DNA of 55,571 bases from an uncultured Clostridiaceae bacterium (GCA_946405135.1 CAMJGD010000020.1:1-55571), one strand, 5' to 3'. Counted from the stretch's first letter, positions 18,895 through 27,664 are shown. Numbers and translations are program-made. The notes: a model not told the origin generated them from the sequence alone.

Positions 18895-19217
18895 CAAAGT
18901 GAAGACGGAGAGAAAAATACCAATGCTTTGACTGCAGAGAGCTAATGGTTGGTGGGAATTAGCGTTAAAGAGAGTATATAATACTTGCTCCAGGGCTTCT
19001 AAATTGAAAGTAAATCTTATCTCAAAGATTTATGATTAAATGAAGACGGTAGCCAACGTTACAGAATAAAGTTACTAAATTAAGTATCAAGGGGGCATAC
19101 TGATTTATGTGACTTGATAAAGGGGTGTATTCTGTCACGAATAAAAGTGGTACCGCAAAGATAAGACCTTAGTCTCTGATTATGTTTTATATATAATCAG
19201 AGACTAAGGTCTTTATT
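18895..19217 (+). ncRNA. T-box riboswitch leader with terminator
   Basis: A full T-box leader. Stem I is built on GAAG-GGAG/CTCC-CTTC with a kink-turn-like base. The distal arm has the TGCAGAGAG bulge and the GGTTGGTGGG loop inside GCTAAT/AATTAGC. A stem II-like TATCAAG/CTTGATA pair follows, then the T-box core GTGGTACCGC at 19147-19156. The terminator is a perfect 20-bp stem (19164-19183 with 19193-19212) plus a short T-run. Uncharged tRNA would stabilise the antiterminator and allow read-through. The specifier triplet could not be assigned safely; within ATAATACTTG, CTT followed by G (Leu) is one reading. No tRNA-ligase or amino-acid gene follows; the next real gene is glmM, 290 bp away. 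Confidence 0.92.
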
Positions 19218-19507
19218 TTACGAAATTCTATATAATTAATAGTTATACTTCTTATGATCTCAGAATTTGTATTAGGAAAGAAAAACCAAGTAAATGCAGT
19301 AGAAGAAATAACCTATCTTTCATTGTTTGCCCCGAATTACAATAAATTTTTACTTATACCTCTTACTTATTACCTCTTACCTTTTACTTATTCACAAATT
19401 CTGATATGTAAATTGTTTATTGTTAATTCAATATCATTATACTATAATATTAAATGAAGTATTTTATTTTTTGAAAAAATTTACTATTGATAAAGTGAGG
19501 GAAACTT

Positions 19508-20857
19508 ATGGGTAGAATGTTTGGAACTGATGGAGTAAGGGGAATAGCAAACACCGAATTAACTTCAAGAATAGCCTATGATTTAGGTAAAGCAGGAGCT
19601 TATGTATTGACAGAAGGAACCCACAAGCCAATAATACTTGTAGGAAAGGATACTAGAATATCCGGAGATATGTTAGAGTCTGCACTAGTAGCAGGTATAT
19701 TATCTATGGGGGCAGAAGCAGTTTGTGTGGGCGTTATTCCAACTCCAGCCATAGCATATTTAACAAGAAAATATGGAGCAGATGCAGGAGTAATGATATC
19801 AGCATCTCATAACCCAGTGGAATATAATGGTATCAAATTTTTTGACAATAAAGGATATAAGCTTTCTGATGAATTAGAGGATACTATTCAGAGTGTAATA
19901 GAAAGCAATTTTAAAGATATCTCCATACCTGTAGGAGGAGATCTAGGAAGAAGAATAAGAGAAGAAGCAGCAGAAGAAGATTATATAGAATTTGCTAAAT
20001 CCACAGTAGATGTAGATTTTAAGGGAATGAAAATAGCTTTAGACTGTGCTAATGGAGCTTCTTACAAAGTTGCTGTTGAGACCTTTAGATCTCTAGGAGC
20101 TGAAGTAGTGGTAATAAATAATGACCCAGATGGAGTAAATATAAATAAAAATTGTGGCTCTACTCATCCTGAAGAATTAATGGATTATGTAGTAAGAAAA
20201 GAATGTGACTTAGGATTAGCTTTTGATGGAGATGCAGACAGATGCTTAGCTGTAGATGAAAAAGGTAATCTTATAAATGGAGATTTCATAATGGCCGTAT
20301 GTGGAAAAAGCCTGAAAAAACAGAGTAGATTAAAAGATAATGTGGTTGTAGTTACTGTTATGAGCAATCTAGGTTTAGATATAGCACTTCAGAAAGAAGA
20401 AATAAAAACAGTAAAGACAAAAGTAGGCGACAGGTATGTGCTTGAAGAGATGGTTAAGAATGGTTATAAGCTAGGCGGAGAACAATCTGGTCATGTGATA
20501 TTTTTAGATTTTAATACTACAGGAGACGGTCTTGTTACAGGTCTTCAGTTAGCTTCTGTAGTTAAAAAGAGCGGAAAGAAGCTTTCAGAATTAGCTTCCA
20601 TGATGAAAGAACTTCCACAGGTTCTTGCCAATGCTAAAGTGCCAAATGATAAAAAGGATATTCATGAAAAAGATGAAGAAATAGTTTCTGAAATCAAAAA
20701 AATAGAGGGAGCTTTACATGGCTGCGGCAGAGTACTTATAAGACCTTCTGGTACTGAACCTTTAGTTAGAGTTATGCTAGAAGGAGAAAATCAGCAGGAA
20801 ATAGATGAAATGGCTCATAATCTAGCAAAGCTCATTGAGGCTAAAGCAAATAAATAG
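19508..20857 (+). CDS. glmM: Phosphoglucosamine mutase
   Basis: Interconverts glucosamine-6-phosphate and glucosamine-1-phosphate for UDP-GlcNAc and peptidoglycan synthesis. It is 449 residues, the canonical length. Motifs are the N-terminal [12 protein letters not shown], the phosphoserine loop ISASHNP (S100), the Mg site FDGDADR near residue 238, GGEQSGH and the C-terminal phosphate-binding [17 protein letters not shown] 19508 lies behind GTGAGGG. It is followed by a terminator and then by the ribozyme-controlled glmS, so two consecutive steps of amino-sugar synthesis are adjacent but separately transcribed. Confidence 0.97.
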   Translation: MGRMFGTDGVRGIANTELTSRIAYDLGKAGAYVLTEGTHKPIILVGKDTRISGDMLESALVAGILSMGAEAVCVGVIPTPAIAYLTRKYGADAGVMISASHNPVEYNGIKFFDNKGYKLSDELEDTIQSVIESNFKDISIPVGGDLGRRIREEAAEEDYIEFAKSTVDVDFKGMKIALDCANGASYKVAVETFRSLGAEVVVINNDPDGVNINKNCGSTHPEELMDYVVRKECDLGLAFDGDADRCLAVDEKGNLINGDFIMAVCGKSLKKQSRLKDNVVVVTVMSNLGLDIALQKEEIKTVKTKVGDRYVLEEMVKNGYKLGGEQSGHVIFLDFNTTGDGLVTGLQLASVVKKSGKKLSELASMMKELPQVLANAKVPNDKKDIHEKDEEIVSEIKKIEGALHGCGRVLIRPSGTEPLVRVMLEGENQQEIDEMAHNLAKLIEAKANK

Positions 20858-20862
20858 TCTTT

Positions 20863-20905
20863 AAGGGATTCCAAATGTTTTAAATGGTATTTGGAATCCT
20901 TTTAA
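20863..20905 (+). terminator. Terminator after glmM
   Basis: Stem AAGGGATTCCAAAT/ATTTGGAATCCTTTT with a 12-nt loop and a T-rich tail. Confidence 0.85.
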
Positions 20906-21084
20906 ATATAATATTTAACAAAAAAAATCTATGAAAATTTATGACTTTATGATATAATACAAAAAGTAAAAAAATATGAGTACATAATATTACACTAACA
21001 ATAATAATGAATATATTAAATTGAAGGGAGGAATTATATTAGAATTGAATTAGACATAAAAAGGAGAAAGGTTTTAATAGTAAA

Positions 21085-21480
21085 GAACAAGCGCCAGAAC
21101 TTAAGTAAAGGAAACACCGAAAGCGCGGAGTAAGTTCCATGAGCCAAATCATAGATTTGGGATAGAATAAAGGAAACTCCGCTAGCGCGGAGTAAGTTCC
21201 ATGAGCCAAATCATAGATTTGGGGTAGAATAAAGGAAACTCCGCTAGCGCGGAGTAAGTTCCATGAGCCAAATCATAGATTTGGGGTAGAATAAAGGAAA
21301 CTCCGCTAGCGCGGAGTAAGTTCCACCAACCAAATCATAGATTTGGGGTGTCACTTAAGTTGACGAGGATGGGGAGTATCGAAATATTCGGCGGGTGCCC
21401 CACGGTATAGCACTACCGTAAACCATTGATAAAGCTAGAAAGTGATTTCTAGTACAACATCAATGTGGTGCTAAAACCTT
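21085..21480 (+). ncRNA. glmS ribozyme/riboswitch with a giant P1 insertion
   Basis: Self-cleaving glucosamine-6-phosphate-responsive ribozyme of the glmS mRNA leader. The cleavage-site region is A21090/G21091 followed by GCGCCAGAAC. P1 is ACTTAAGT (21099-21106) paired with ACTTAAGT (21353-21360). The core continues at TTGACGAGGATGGGG and CGGCGGGTGCCCCACGG (ending at about 21414), then the P3/P4 region with CTAGAAA/TTTCTAG. The core looks intact. The unusual part is the P1 loop: 246 nt in place of the few nucleotides usual for this class, made of four tandem hairpin units. The glmS start codon lies about 190 nt beyond the core. Confidence 0.95.
21110..21350 (+). repeat. Four tandem 62-bp two-hairpin repeats inside ribozyme P1
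   Basis: Units begin (GGAAAC) at 21110, 21172, 21234 and 21296, an exact 62-bp period. Each unit encodes a GC-rich hairpin (GGAA..CTCCGC-TAGC-GCGGAG..TTCC) and an AT-rich hairpin (CCAAATC-ATA-GATTTGG). Units 2 and 3 are identical. Unit 1 differs at a few bases in the first hairpin. Unit 4 is 55 bp and has CACC...GGTG flanks that extend its second stem. Confidence 0.97.
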
Positions 21481-21667
21481 TCTATATATCAAACCTTTTT
21501 AAGATTCGTTGCCATTTTATTTCCAGTATTTTCAACAAAATATTTATTTAAGCTTTAAAAATTTATACTAAGTAAAGCTCTATATTAATATACTCACATA
21601 TTGGTAAATAATTCATTTAAATACTTAATTTGTAACAAAACTAGATATATAAGAAAGGAAGATATTT

Positions 21668-23494
21668 ATGTGTGGAATAGTTGGATTTGTAGGTAAAAGT
21701 GAGGCATCACCTATATTAATTGAAGGATTATCAAAACTTGAATATAGAGGTTATGATTCAGCAGGAATAGCTGTTATGGAAAATGAGGATTTAAAAGTTA
21801 TAAAATGCAAAGGCAGATTAGCAAATTTACAAAATAAATTAAATGAGTGTCCCATAAAGGGAGAAATAGGTATTGGACACACTAGATGGGCAACTCATGG
21901 AGAACCTTCTGATGTAAATTCTCATCCTCATAGCAATGGAAAAGGTACTGTTAGTGTTGTGCACAATGGCATAATAGAAAATTATCTTTATTTAAGAGAA
22001 AAACTTATGTCTAAAGGCTATGAATTTCTGTCAGATACAGATACAGAGGTTATACCAAATTTAGTAGACTACTATTATGATGGAGATTTATTAGAAGCTG
22101 TAATGAAGGCTGTTTCAAAAATGGAAGGAAGTTATGCTATTGTAGTTATCTCCACAAAGGAACCTGATAAACTTATAGCAGTAAGAAAAGACAGTCCTTT
22201 AATAGTAGGAGTAGGAAAAGAAGAATACTTTATTGCGTCAGATATACCTGCAGTATTAAATCATACAAGAGATGTATATTTGCTTGAGGATAAAGAGTTT
22301 GTAGTGCTTACAAGAGAGGGAATAGAATTATTTACAGAAGATAGAGAAAAGATAAATAAAGAGATATATCATGTAACCTGGAATGCAGATGCAGCAGAAA
22401 AAGGCGGATATGAAGATTTCATGTTAAAAGAGATTCATGAGCAGCCTAAAGCTATAAGGGACACTATGACATCAAGAATTACTTTAAATAATCCCGTAGT
22501 ATTAGATAAGATTAATATGGAAGAGTCTTACGCAAAAAACATTGAAAAGATATATATAGTAGCCTGCGGAACAGCTTATCATGCTGGGGTTATAGGAAAA
22601 TATGCTATAGAAAAGCTTTCAAGGACTACTGTAGAGGTAGATATAGCCTCTGAATTTAGATATAGAAATCCTATAATAAATGATAAGACTTTAGTTATAG
22701 TTATAAGCCAGTCTGGTGAAACAGCAGATACTCTTGCAGTGCTAAGAGAAAGTAAGAGAAAGGGCTGCAGGGTTATAGCAGTTACCAATGTGGTGGGAAG
22801 TTCCGTATCTAGGGAAGCTGACGATGTTTTATATACCTGGGCAGGACCTGAAATAGCAGTAGCTTCTACAAAAGCTTATGTAACTCAGCTTATAGCTATG
22901 TATATAATAGCTATACATCTAGCAGAACTTAAAGGAAGCACAAAAACAGAAGAATTAGAAGAAATTAAAAAAGAAATGTTAAAATTACCTGAAAAAGCAG
23001 AAGAAGTTTTAAAGCACAAAGAAGCCCTTCAGAAATTTGCATCCAAGACTTATATGCATAGAGACATGTTTTTCCTAGGAAGAGGATTAGACTATGCAGT
23101 AGCCATGGAAGGTTCTTTAAAACTTAAAGAAATTTCTTATATTCATTCAGAAGCTTATGCAGGTGGAGAGCTTAAACATGGCCCTATAGCTTTAATAGAA
23201 AATGGTACTGTAGTCATATCTTTATTAACGCAAAGGGAGCTTCAAGATAAAATGGTAAGCAATATAAGAGAAGTAGTCACAAGAGGTGCTAAAGTTATGG
23301 CTATAACCTCTGAAGACAATAAGAATATGGAAAAAATCGCAGATTCAGTAATATATATACCAAAAACTTTAGATATATTATCACCAGTATTAAGTGTTAT
23401 CCCTCTTCAGCTCATAGCCTACTATATGGCTAAACAGAAAGGCTGCGATGTAGATAAACCAAGGAATCTTGCTAAATCGGTAACAGTAGAGTAA
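21668..23494 (+). CDS. glmS: Glutamine--fructose-6-phosphate aminotransferase (isomerizing)
   Basis: Makes glucosamine-6-phosphate from fructose-6-phosphate and glutamine. It is 608 residues, canonical. The N-terminal class II glutaminase domain starts with the nucleophile Cys2 (MCGIVG) and has GIGHTRWATHG and HNGIIENY. Two SIS domains follow, with VACGTAYHAG, SQSGETADTL and the C-terminal KPRNLAKSVTVE tail. It is controlled post-transcriptionally by the ribozyme upstream: product accumulation promotes mRNA cleavage and decay. Confidence 0.98.
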   Translation: MCGIVGFVGKSEASPILIEGLSKLEYRGYDSAGIAVMENEDLKVIKCKGRLANLQNKLNECPIKGEIGIGHTRWATHGEPSDVNSHPHSNGKGTVSVVHNGIIENYLYLREKLMSKGYEFLSDTDTEVIPNLVDYYYDGDLLEAVMKAVSKMEGSYAIVVISTKEPDKLIAVRKDSPLIVGVGKEEYFIASDIPAVLNHTRDVYLLEDKEFVVLTREGIELFTEDREKINKEIYHVTWNADAAEKGGYEDFMLKEIHEQPKAIRDTMTSRITLNNPVVLDKINMEESYAKNIEKIYIVACGTAYHAGVIGKYAIEKLSRTTVEVDIASEFRYRNPIINDKTLVIVISQSGETADTLAVLRESKRKGCRVIAVTNVVGSSVSREADDVLYTWAGPEIAVASTKAYVTQLIAMYIIAIHLAELKGSTKTEELEEIKKEMLKLPEKAEEVLKHKEALQKFASKTYMHRDMFFLGRGLDYAVAMEGSLKLKEISYIHSEAYAGGELKHGPIALIENGTVVISLLTQRELQDKMVSNIREVVTRGAKVMAITSEDNKNMEKIADSVIYIPKTLDILSPVLSVIPLQLIAYYMAKQKGCDVDKPRNLAKSVTVE

Positions 23495-23538
23495 GAATAT
23501 AGGATAGCATATAAAGTTTGTAACTTTTGAATAAAGTT

Positions 23539-23602
23539 TGAATCTTTATAAAAAAGTTTGATCTTTCATAAAAAACTCTGAATCTTTATAAAAAAGTTTG
23601 AT
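23539..23602 (+). repeat. 24-bp direct repeat downstream of glmS
   Basis: Two perfect copies (23539-23562 and 23579-23602, 40 bp apart) of TGAATCTTTATAAAAAAGTT plus TGAT. They lie in the spacer between glmS and a 52-codon gene. No function is apparent. Confidence 0.8.
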
Positions 23603-23654
23603 TTTTAAATTAATAGCTGGTAATAAATTTTAAAAATTAAAGAGGGCTGATAGT

Positions 23655-23813
23655 ATGAATAATGAATTGGAAAAATTATTAAAGGAGTATAAAGAAACTG
23701 AAAGATGCATAGAACTATATATGGATTACGTAGAAAATAAAGACTATGCAAAAGGAAAGCTAGAGATAGTTAAAATGGTCATAGCTGATATAGAAAAGGT
23801 ATTAGCTAATTAA
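23655..23813 (+). CDS. Small acidic helical protein, 52 aa
   Basis: A short ORF not in conflict with any other gene. It has an AGAGGG ribosome site at proper spacing before ATG 23655 and a terminator 30 bp after the stop. The sequence is charged and helical (MNNELEKLLKEYKETERCIE..., ending IADIEKVLAN), with no membrane segment. It is not recognised as a known family. Its position right after glmS and before the duplicated terminator suggests it was the last gene of the ancestral transcription unit. Confidence 0.6.
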   Translation: MNNELEKLLKEYKETERCIELYMDYVENKDYAKGKLEIVKMVIADIEKVLAN

Positions 23814-23836
23814 TAAACTGCCAATGGGTTATCATT

Positions 23837-23893
23837 TAAATAGTCCACAGCTTAAGCTCTGAAAAGAGGTTAGGCTGTGGATTTTTTTGTTTA
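23837..23893 (+). repeat. 57-bp duplicated terminator, copy 1
   Basis: Identical over 57 bp to 29719-29775. It contains a strong terminator (TCCACAGC...GCTGTGGA around an inner AGCTCT/AGAGGT-like stem) followed by seven Ts. It marks the left edge of the accessory segment. Confidence 0.95.
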
Positions 23894-23961
23894 GCTGTTA
23901 AATTATAATAAAGTTTGATTAAGAATAAAAAAGTATAGTTAAAAATAAAAAAGATTGATTG

Positions 23962-24014
23962 AGCCTCGTGAGAGAAAGAAGGAGAAATCCTTGAATACCT
24001 GCACGAGGCTTTTT
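23962..24014 (+). ncRNA. Structured hairpin RNA or terminator with an inner GAAA tetraloop
   Basis: Outer stem AGCCTCGTG (23962-23970) with CACGAGGCT (24002-24010) and T4. Inside it, AAGGA-GAAA-TCCTT (23979-23992) forms a perfect hairpin closed by a GNRA tetraloop. There is no coding gene on either side, so it could be a terminator of a lost gene or a small RNA. Confidence 0.5.
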
Positions 24015-24472
24015 GTTGCGCTGGGGAATACCTAACACCTGCAACTGCAGAGTGCGTAGCAGCGAATAAAGAATAAAATAAATAAATAAAATAGACCTAC
24101 GGTCCTGAGGAATGATAGGCTAATGAGGTGTAAAGGTCGATCCTGAGGAAAAATAAATATATAAATAAGTAATCTATTATGGCTAATGCGCTAGCATTTC
24201 TTCTTTATGATACTCCATTGTATGGCTTTTTTCCAAGTCTTGTATGTCTCAGAAATAAGAATATAAATAATTAAATATGAAATAAAAATCAAAGTCTGCT
24301 GCAAAACTCCCTAGTTTTAACCAGACTTTTTTATCTTTTTTTATCTTGTTTTTGTAAATATATTCAAATCGAGTTGTTATAATCAGTAGTTTCACGAGCA
24401 GACTTTATTATTGTACCAATATATTGAAAAAAGGTTTAACCCTAGGTATATTATTGCTTTGAGTCACTTTAA
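24015..24472. other. Gene-free accessory stretch with remnant hairpins
   Basis: No supportable ORF. Contents are a CGCTG/CAGCG stem around 24018-24066, a short direct repeat TCCTGAGGAA (24103-24112 and 24141-24150), and a terminator at 24291-24332. The stretch TAACCAGACTTTTTTAT near 24318 recurs with one mismatch near 24477. It reads as eroded DNA left by past insertions or deletions. Confidence 0.5.
24291..24332 (+). terminator. Terminator with no upstream gene left
   Basis: AAAGTCTG/CAGACTTT outer stem, AAAACT/AGTTTT inner stem, T6 tail. Confidence 0.7.
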
Positions 24473-25084
24473 TTTATAACCAAACTTTTTTATGCTTTAC
24501 CACCAAGAATATATAAATCATTACTTATTGAAGGTAAGGAGCCACCACAATATAGAGAAATAGGTGAGTGTGTAGAATTGACACTTATAGCATCAACAAT
24601 TGTGCCTACATTTAGAAATTTTGTTAGGAACTTAAATGATAAAGGTATAATTATTGATGTAGATCATTTAATAATTCTAAATTATCTTTTAAGGCACAGG
24701 GAAATAGATACTTATAATGCTTCAGTGATATGCCAAAGAAGCATAGAGCAAGTAAGAGAAACGTTAAGTTATATGGAGAATAATTTAAAGTTAATTCAAT
24801 CTGGAGGAACTATTAAAAAGAAATATTATACTTTTACAAGAGAAGTGTATTCAATGATTGAAAAAGATACTGAATACGACAGAGACAAGAGACTCGATAG
24901 AGAGTCTATTAAAATGAGAATACTATCAATACTAAAAGAAAGAAATTTAACTAATGCAGATATACGCCAGATGACAGGGCTAGAAAGACATCAGGTTATT
25001 AGATTTATGAAAGAATTAGAAGAACAGGGAGTTAAAATGGAGAAAAAGGGCAGATTTTCTTATTATTATTTAGATAAAAATTAA
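24473..25084 (+). pseudogene. C-terminal remnant of an AlbA_2/HATPase_c_4 (RecG-like) DNA-binding protein
   Basis: The frame is open from 24473 with no proper start; it begins mid-protein (YALPPRIYKSLLIEGKEPP...). The rest resembles the C-terminal part of putative transcriptional regulators with an AlbA_2 DNA-binding domain and an HATPase_c_4 region, ending in two winged-helix-like units (about 51 residues each; the last is LTNADIRQMTGLERHQVIRF). Intact members are more than twice as long, so the N-terminal half is gone. An ATG-like or TTG start at 24578 could still produce a 168-residue winged-helix protein, but no ribosome site supports it. Confidence 0.7.
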
Positions 25085-25129
25085 TGTTACAAATACATTG
25101 AAATAACATTAAAATGATACAATGAAACA

Positions 25130-25161
25130 TTCAATGTTACAAATTAAAATGTAACATTGAA
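25130..25161. repeat. 12-bp perfect inverted repeat, operator-like
   Basis: TTCAATGTTACA (25130-25141), 8-bp spacer, TGTAACATTGAA (25150-25161). Two further partial sites (AATGTTAC at 25083-25090 and TAACATT near 25103) lie just upstream, so the half-site recurs four times within 80 bp. No T-run follows, so it is not a terminator. Confidence 0.6.
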
Positions 25162-25250
25162 TTGCACTATATGTTTTAAGAATAATTTGAAATATTATAT
25201 AGAATTGTATATAATGAATAATATCCCGTTTTCGACACTTTCAAAATAAT

Positions 25251-25296
25251 AAAGAGAAGAGACCTACTGTAAATAGATGGTTCCCTTCTCTTTTTG
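25251..25296 (+). terminator. Terminator-like hairpin
   Basis: AGAGAAG.GACC paired with GGTT.CCTTCTCT, then T5. It separates the remnant on the plus strand from the converging lipoprotein gene; the remaining bases to 25422 hold nothing recognisable. Confidence 0.65.
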
Positions 25297-25422
25297 TATT
25301 TTAAAAATGTTGTATGGAAAGAGCCTGTAAATAATTTTGTATATTCCTTCATACCAGAACGTTCAATATTAACAGCTAAGTAACTTTTTATTAATGGGTA
25401 GGTTTAATTCATGCTAATAAAA

Positions 25423-26340
25423 CTAATCTCCGCCATTTAGCCATTCAAGCCATCCTTCTTTACCATCTGAAGCCTTAACTTTAACTCTAATATTACGTTC
25501 TTTTCCTTCCTTAAATAAACCATGATATGTGTTATCAATATCAGTAATAGTTAGCACCTCATTTGGATCGCACACTTTAACAATGCTATACTTACTATAA
25601 TTTGAAATAACTTTCTGTACTTCTTCTTTACCGCTGTTATCATCTATACAGCTTTTATAAGATTTACTTTTATCAGTATAGTCGGTAAAGAGTATTAATG
25701 AATTATCATATTGAAGTTTTTTTCCTATTAAGCTATTCTTATTGAGAAATTGTACCTTTCCTTTATTTATATCATAATAGCTTAAAGTCACAGCATATTT
25801 GTCATGGGTTTTACTATACTCAGAATATATTTTACCTTCACGGTCATATTCACTTATAAATCCTGCAGTATCACAAATTTTTTTTATATTATTTCCATCA
25901 AATCTATATATTGCTGAATTATTATCATCACTTTGGCCTTCAGAATTGATATAAAACTCTATATAATTATCTTTTGTATCAAAATCTGCGAATTTAACGT
26001 CAGGAATCACATTACTTATATCTTTCGCTTCGTAGGTGTAATGTTTGTCTCCAGAGGTTACATGTATTTCATAACTTTGCGCCCTTATAGGAATAGCGTC
26101 CTTTAAGCCTTTTTCTTGAACTTCACATTTAAATATAACCTTAATGTTTTCTTCCACGCCATTTTTATTTATGTCTCTTTTGAAAGTTACCTCTTGCTCA
26201 TTTTTAGAAGAGCTAATCTGTGAATTGTTAGTAGTTGCAGTCTTTGTTTTTTCAGTGTTTATTTTACTTCCATTGGAACACCCAATTGTACCGAGAGTAA
26301 GTGCTATACATAAGAGAACAGCTAGAGATTTCTTTTTCAT
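25423..26340 (-). CDS. Putative lipoprotein with C-terminal SH3b-like region
   Basis: A 305-residue exported protein. The N-terminus MKKKSLAVLLCIALTLGTIGCSNG has a hydrophobic core and a lipobox-like TIGC, so lipidation at Cys20 is likely. A Ser/Thr/Asn/Lys-rich linker follows. The middle region is rich in beta strands (around RDINKNGVEENIKVIF, reminiscent of VCBS/FG-GAP-like propeller segments), and the end (GLFKEGKERNIRVKVKASDGKEGWLEW) resembles a bacterial SH3 domain that binds cell wall. The start was set at 26340 behind GGAGG; the ORF extends further, to 26403. Function is unknown. Confidence 0.7.
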   Translation of the reverse strand: MKKKSLAVLLCIALTLGTIGCSNGSKINTEKTKTATTNNSQISSSKNEQEVTFKRDINKNGVEENIKVIFKCEVQEKGLKDAIPIRAQSYEIHVTSGDKHYTYEAKDISNVIPDVKFADFDTKDNYIEFYINSEGQSDDNNSAIYRFDGNNIKKICDTAGFISEYDREGKIYSEYSKTHDKYAVTLSYYDINKGKVQFLNKNSLIGKKLQYDNSLILFTDYTDKSKSYKSCIDDNSGKEEVQKVISNYSKYSIVKVCDPNEVLTITDIDNTYHGLFKEGKERNIRVKVKASDGKEGWLEWLNGGD

Positions 26341-26542
26341 AATTACCTCCATTTTAAATAATTTATTAATAATTATAGACTTCATTATCAATATGTTAAA
26401 CATCTACAATTATGTTAATATTAATTACTTAGCTTTGAATTTCTAATAATTTTTTACTACATTAATAATTAATTATATGCACTCTTGACTTATTTCATAT
26501 TTTACCATATTTAAATCTTTAAATGACCAAAACACTATAAAG

Positions 26543-26577
26543 GTATATATTGGAAAAAAGAATTTTCCAATATATAC
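26543..26577. repeat. Perfect 15-bp hairpin
   Basis: GTATATATTGGAAAA with TTTTCCAATATATAC, 5-nt loop, flanked by an A-run and a T-run. It can serve as a bidirectional terminator. The region from 26341 to 26600 otherwise shows no gene. Confidence 0.7.
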
Positions 26578-26600
26578 TTTTAATCTTGTTACATTTTAAT

Positions 26601-26903
26601 CTAGTTTGTAGGCTTTACGATATATGGAATTGAGCCGCCCCAGTCAGCATTTCTTACAATAAAATACCCCAAATTCTTCAAATCTGATATATAGTGTACC
26701 GTTGATTGGGCAAATTTAGGAGTTTGTTCATAGCAATAAAGAGTATCACCACTTACACCATTAATAATAAAAGTATGTTCATAGCCAGAGTAATTTGTAC
26801 AAACAGCATCTCCAGGTTTAACTTGATATAAATCATAAATCTTAGTTAATTGAGAGTCGCTCTCTAAAGTCCATGTAGTATGTCTATACGTATTGAAAAC
26901 TTT
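26601..26903 (-). pseudogene. Truncated papain-fold/amidase-like protein remnant
   Basis: The minus-strand frame is open from a stop at 26904-26906 to a stop at 26601 with no start codon. It encodes about 100 residues that look like the C-terminal half of a cell-wall amidase or CHAP/NlpC-type protein. Supporting blocks are VKPGDAVCTNY, then GYEHTFIINGVSGDTLY with the expected His, and ADWGGSIPYIV. The N-terminal half, including any catalytic Cys, is absent. Family assignment is by pattern only. Confidence 0.55.
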
Positions 26904-27028
26904 TTATGTCTAAGGTATTGACATAGATTAAAAAAACTGAAAATATATAAAACAAGTGAATTTACTTGTAAGGATTTAAAAGGCTGTAAAATCTTCTTTT
27001 AAAATTAAAAAGCAAAGGAAGTGTTTTT

Positions 27029-27436
27029 ATGAAACCTAAAGTAGCATTTATATGTGTTCACAATTCTTGTAGATCTCAAATGGCAGAAGCATTAGGAAGA
27101 TTATTTTCCTCGGATGTTTTTGATTCTTATTCAGCAGGAACAGAAATTAAACCACAAATAAATCAAGATGCAGTAAGAATTGTAAAAGATTTATATGGAG
27201 TTGATATGAATGAAGTGCATACATCTAAATTATTAACTGACATACCAAAAGTTGATATTGTTATAAAAATGGGATGTAACGTTGTATGTCCGTTCTTGCC
27301 AGCAAAGCATACAGAAGATTGGGGATTGGAAGATCCAACAGGTAAGAGTGATGAAGAATTTATAAAGTGTGCAAAAATTATAGAGGAAAAAGTAAAGGAT
27401 TTAGTAAACAGAATTAAGAATAATGAAGTCTATTAA
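27029..27436 (+). CDS. arsC: Arsenate reductase, low-molecular-weight phosphatase type
   Basis: A 135-residue protein that reduces arsenate to arsenite using thioredoxin-type electrons. The P-loop CX5R is CVHNSCR (C9-R15). The redox pair C82/C86 lies in GCNVVCPFLP, and the DPTG acid loop is at 101-104. This matches the thioredoxin-coupled ArsC class. It starts at ATG 27029 behind AAAGGAAG. It is the first gene of the arsenic locus but is separated from the permease by 425 bp that hold an operator-like palindrome and an arsR remnant. Confidence 0.92.
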   Translation: MKPKVAFICVHNSCRSQMAEALGRLFSSDVFDSYSAGTEIKPQINQDAVRIVKDLYGVDMNEVHTSKLLTDIPKVDIVIKMGCNVVCPFLPAKHTEDWGLEDPTGKSDEEFIKCAKIIEEKVKDLVNRIKNNEVY

Positions 27437-27547
27437 TAAAATAGAGATGTTATAGGTCTTTAATGATCTATGGCATTTTTTTTATAAGTTTTTTTAACAA
27501 TAGTATATTGACAAAAATAAAACCTAGAAAGATAATATATTTAAAGA

Positions 27548-27587
27548 GTATATAAGTATATAATTATATATTAATATACTTATATAC
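27548..27587. promoter_or_regulatory. 40-bp perfect dyad, probable ArsR operator or hairpin
   Basis: Arms GTATATAAGTATAT (27548-27561) and ATATACTTATATAC (27574-27587) with a 12-bp AT spacer. ArsR/SmtB proteins bind 12-2-12-type AT-rich palindromes such as this. It lies just ahead of the arsR remnant and the permease. Confidence 0.65.
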
Positions 27588-27664
27588 GAATAAATGATGA
27601 AATCCATTGGATAAACTAATAAATTTAAACTAAAATATCAAAACATTTATGAAAGTTAAAAAAT

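Noticed and set aside
19254..19457. 67-codon ORF downstream of the T-box
   Set aside because: No ribosome site, low-complexity TTA/CTT repeats, and its ends coincide with an inverted repeat; no resemblance to an amino-acid gene.
21110..21350. Regularly spaced repeats resembling a CRISPR array
   Set aside because: The repeats are contiguous 62-bp units with no unique spacers, and they lie between the two P1 strands of a glmS ribozyme.
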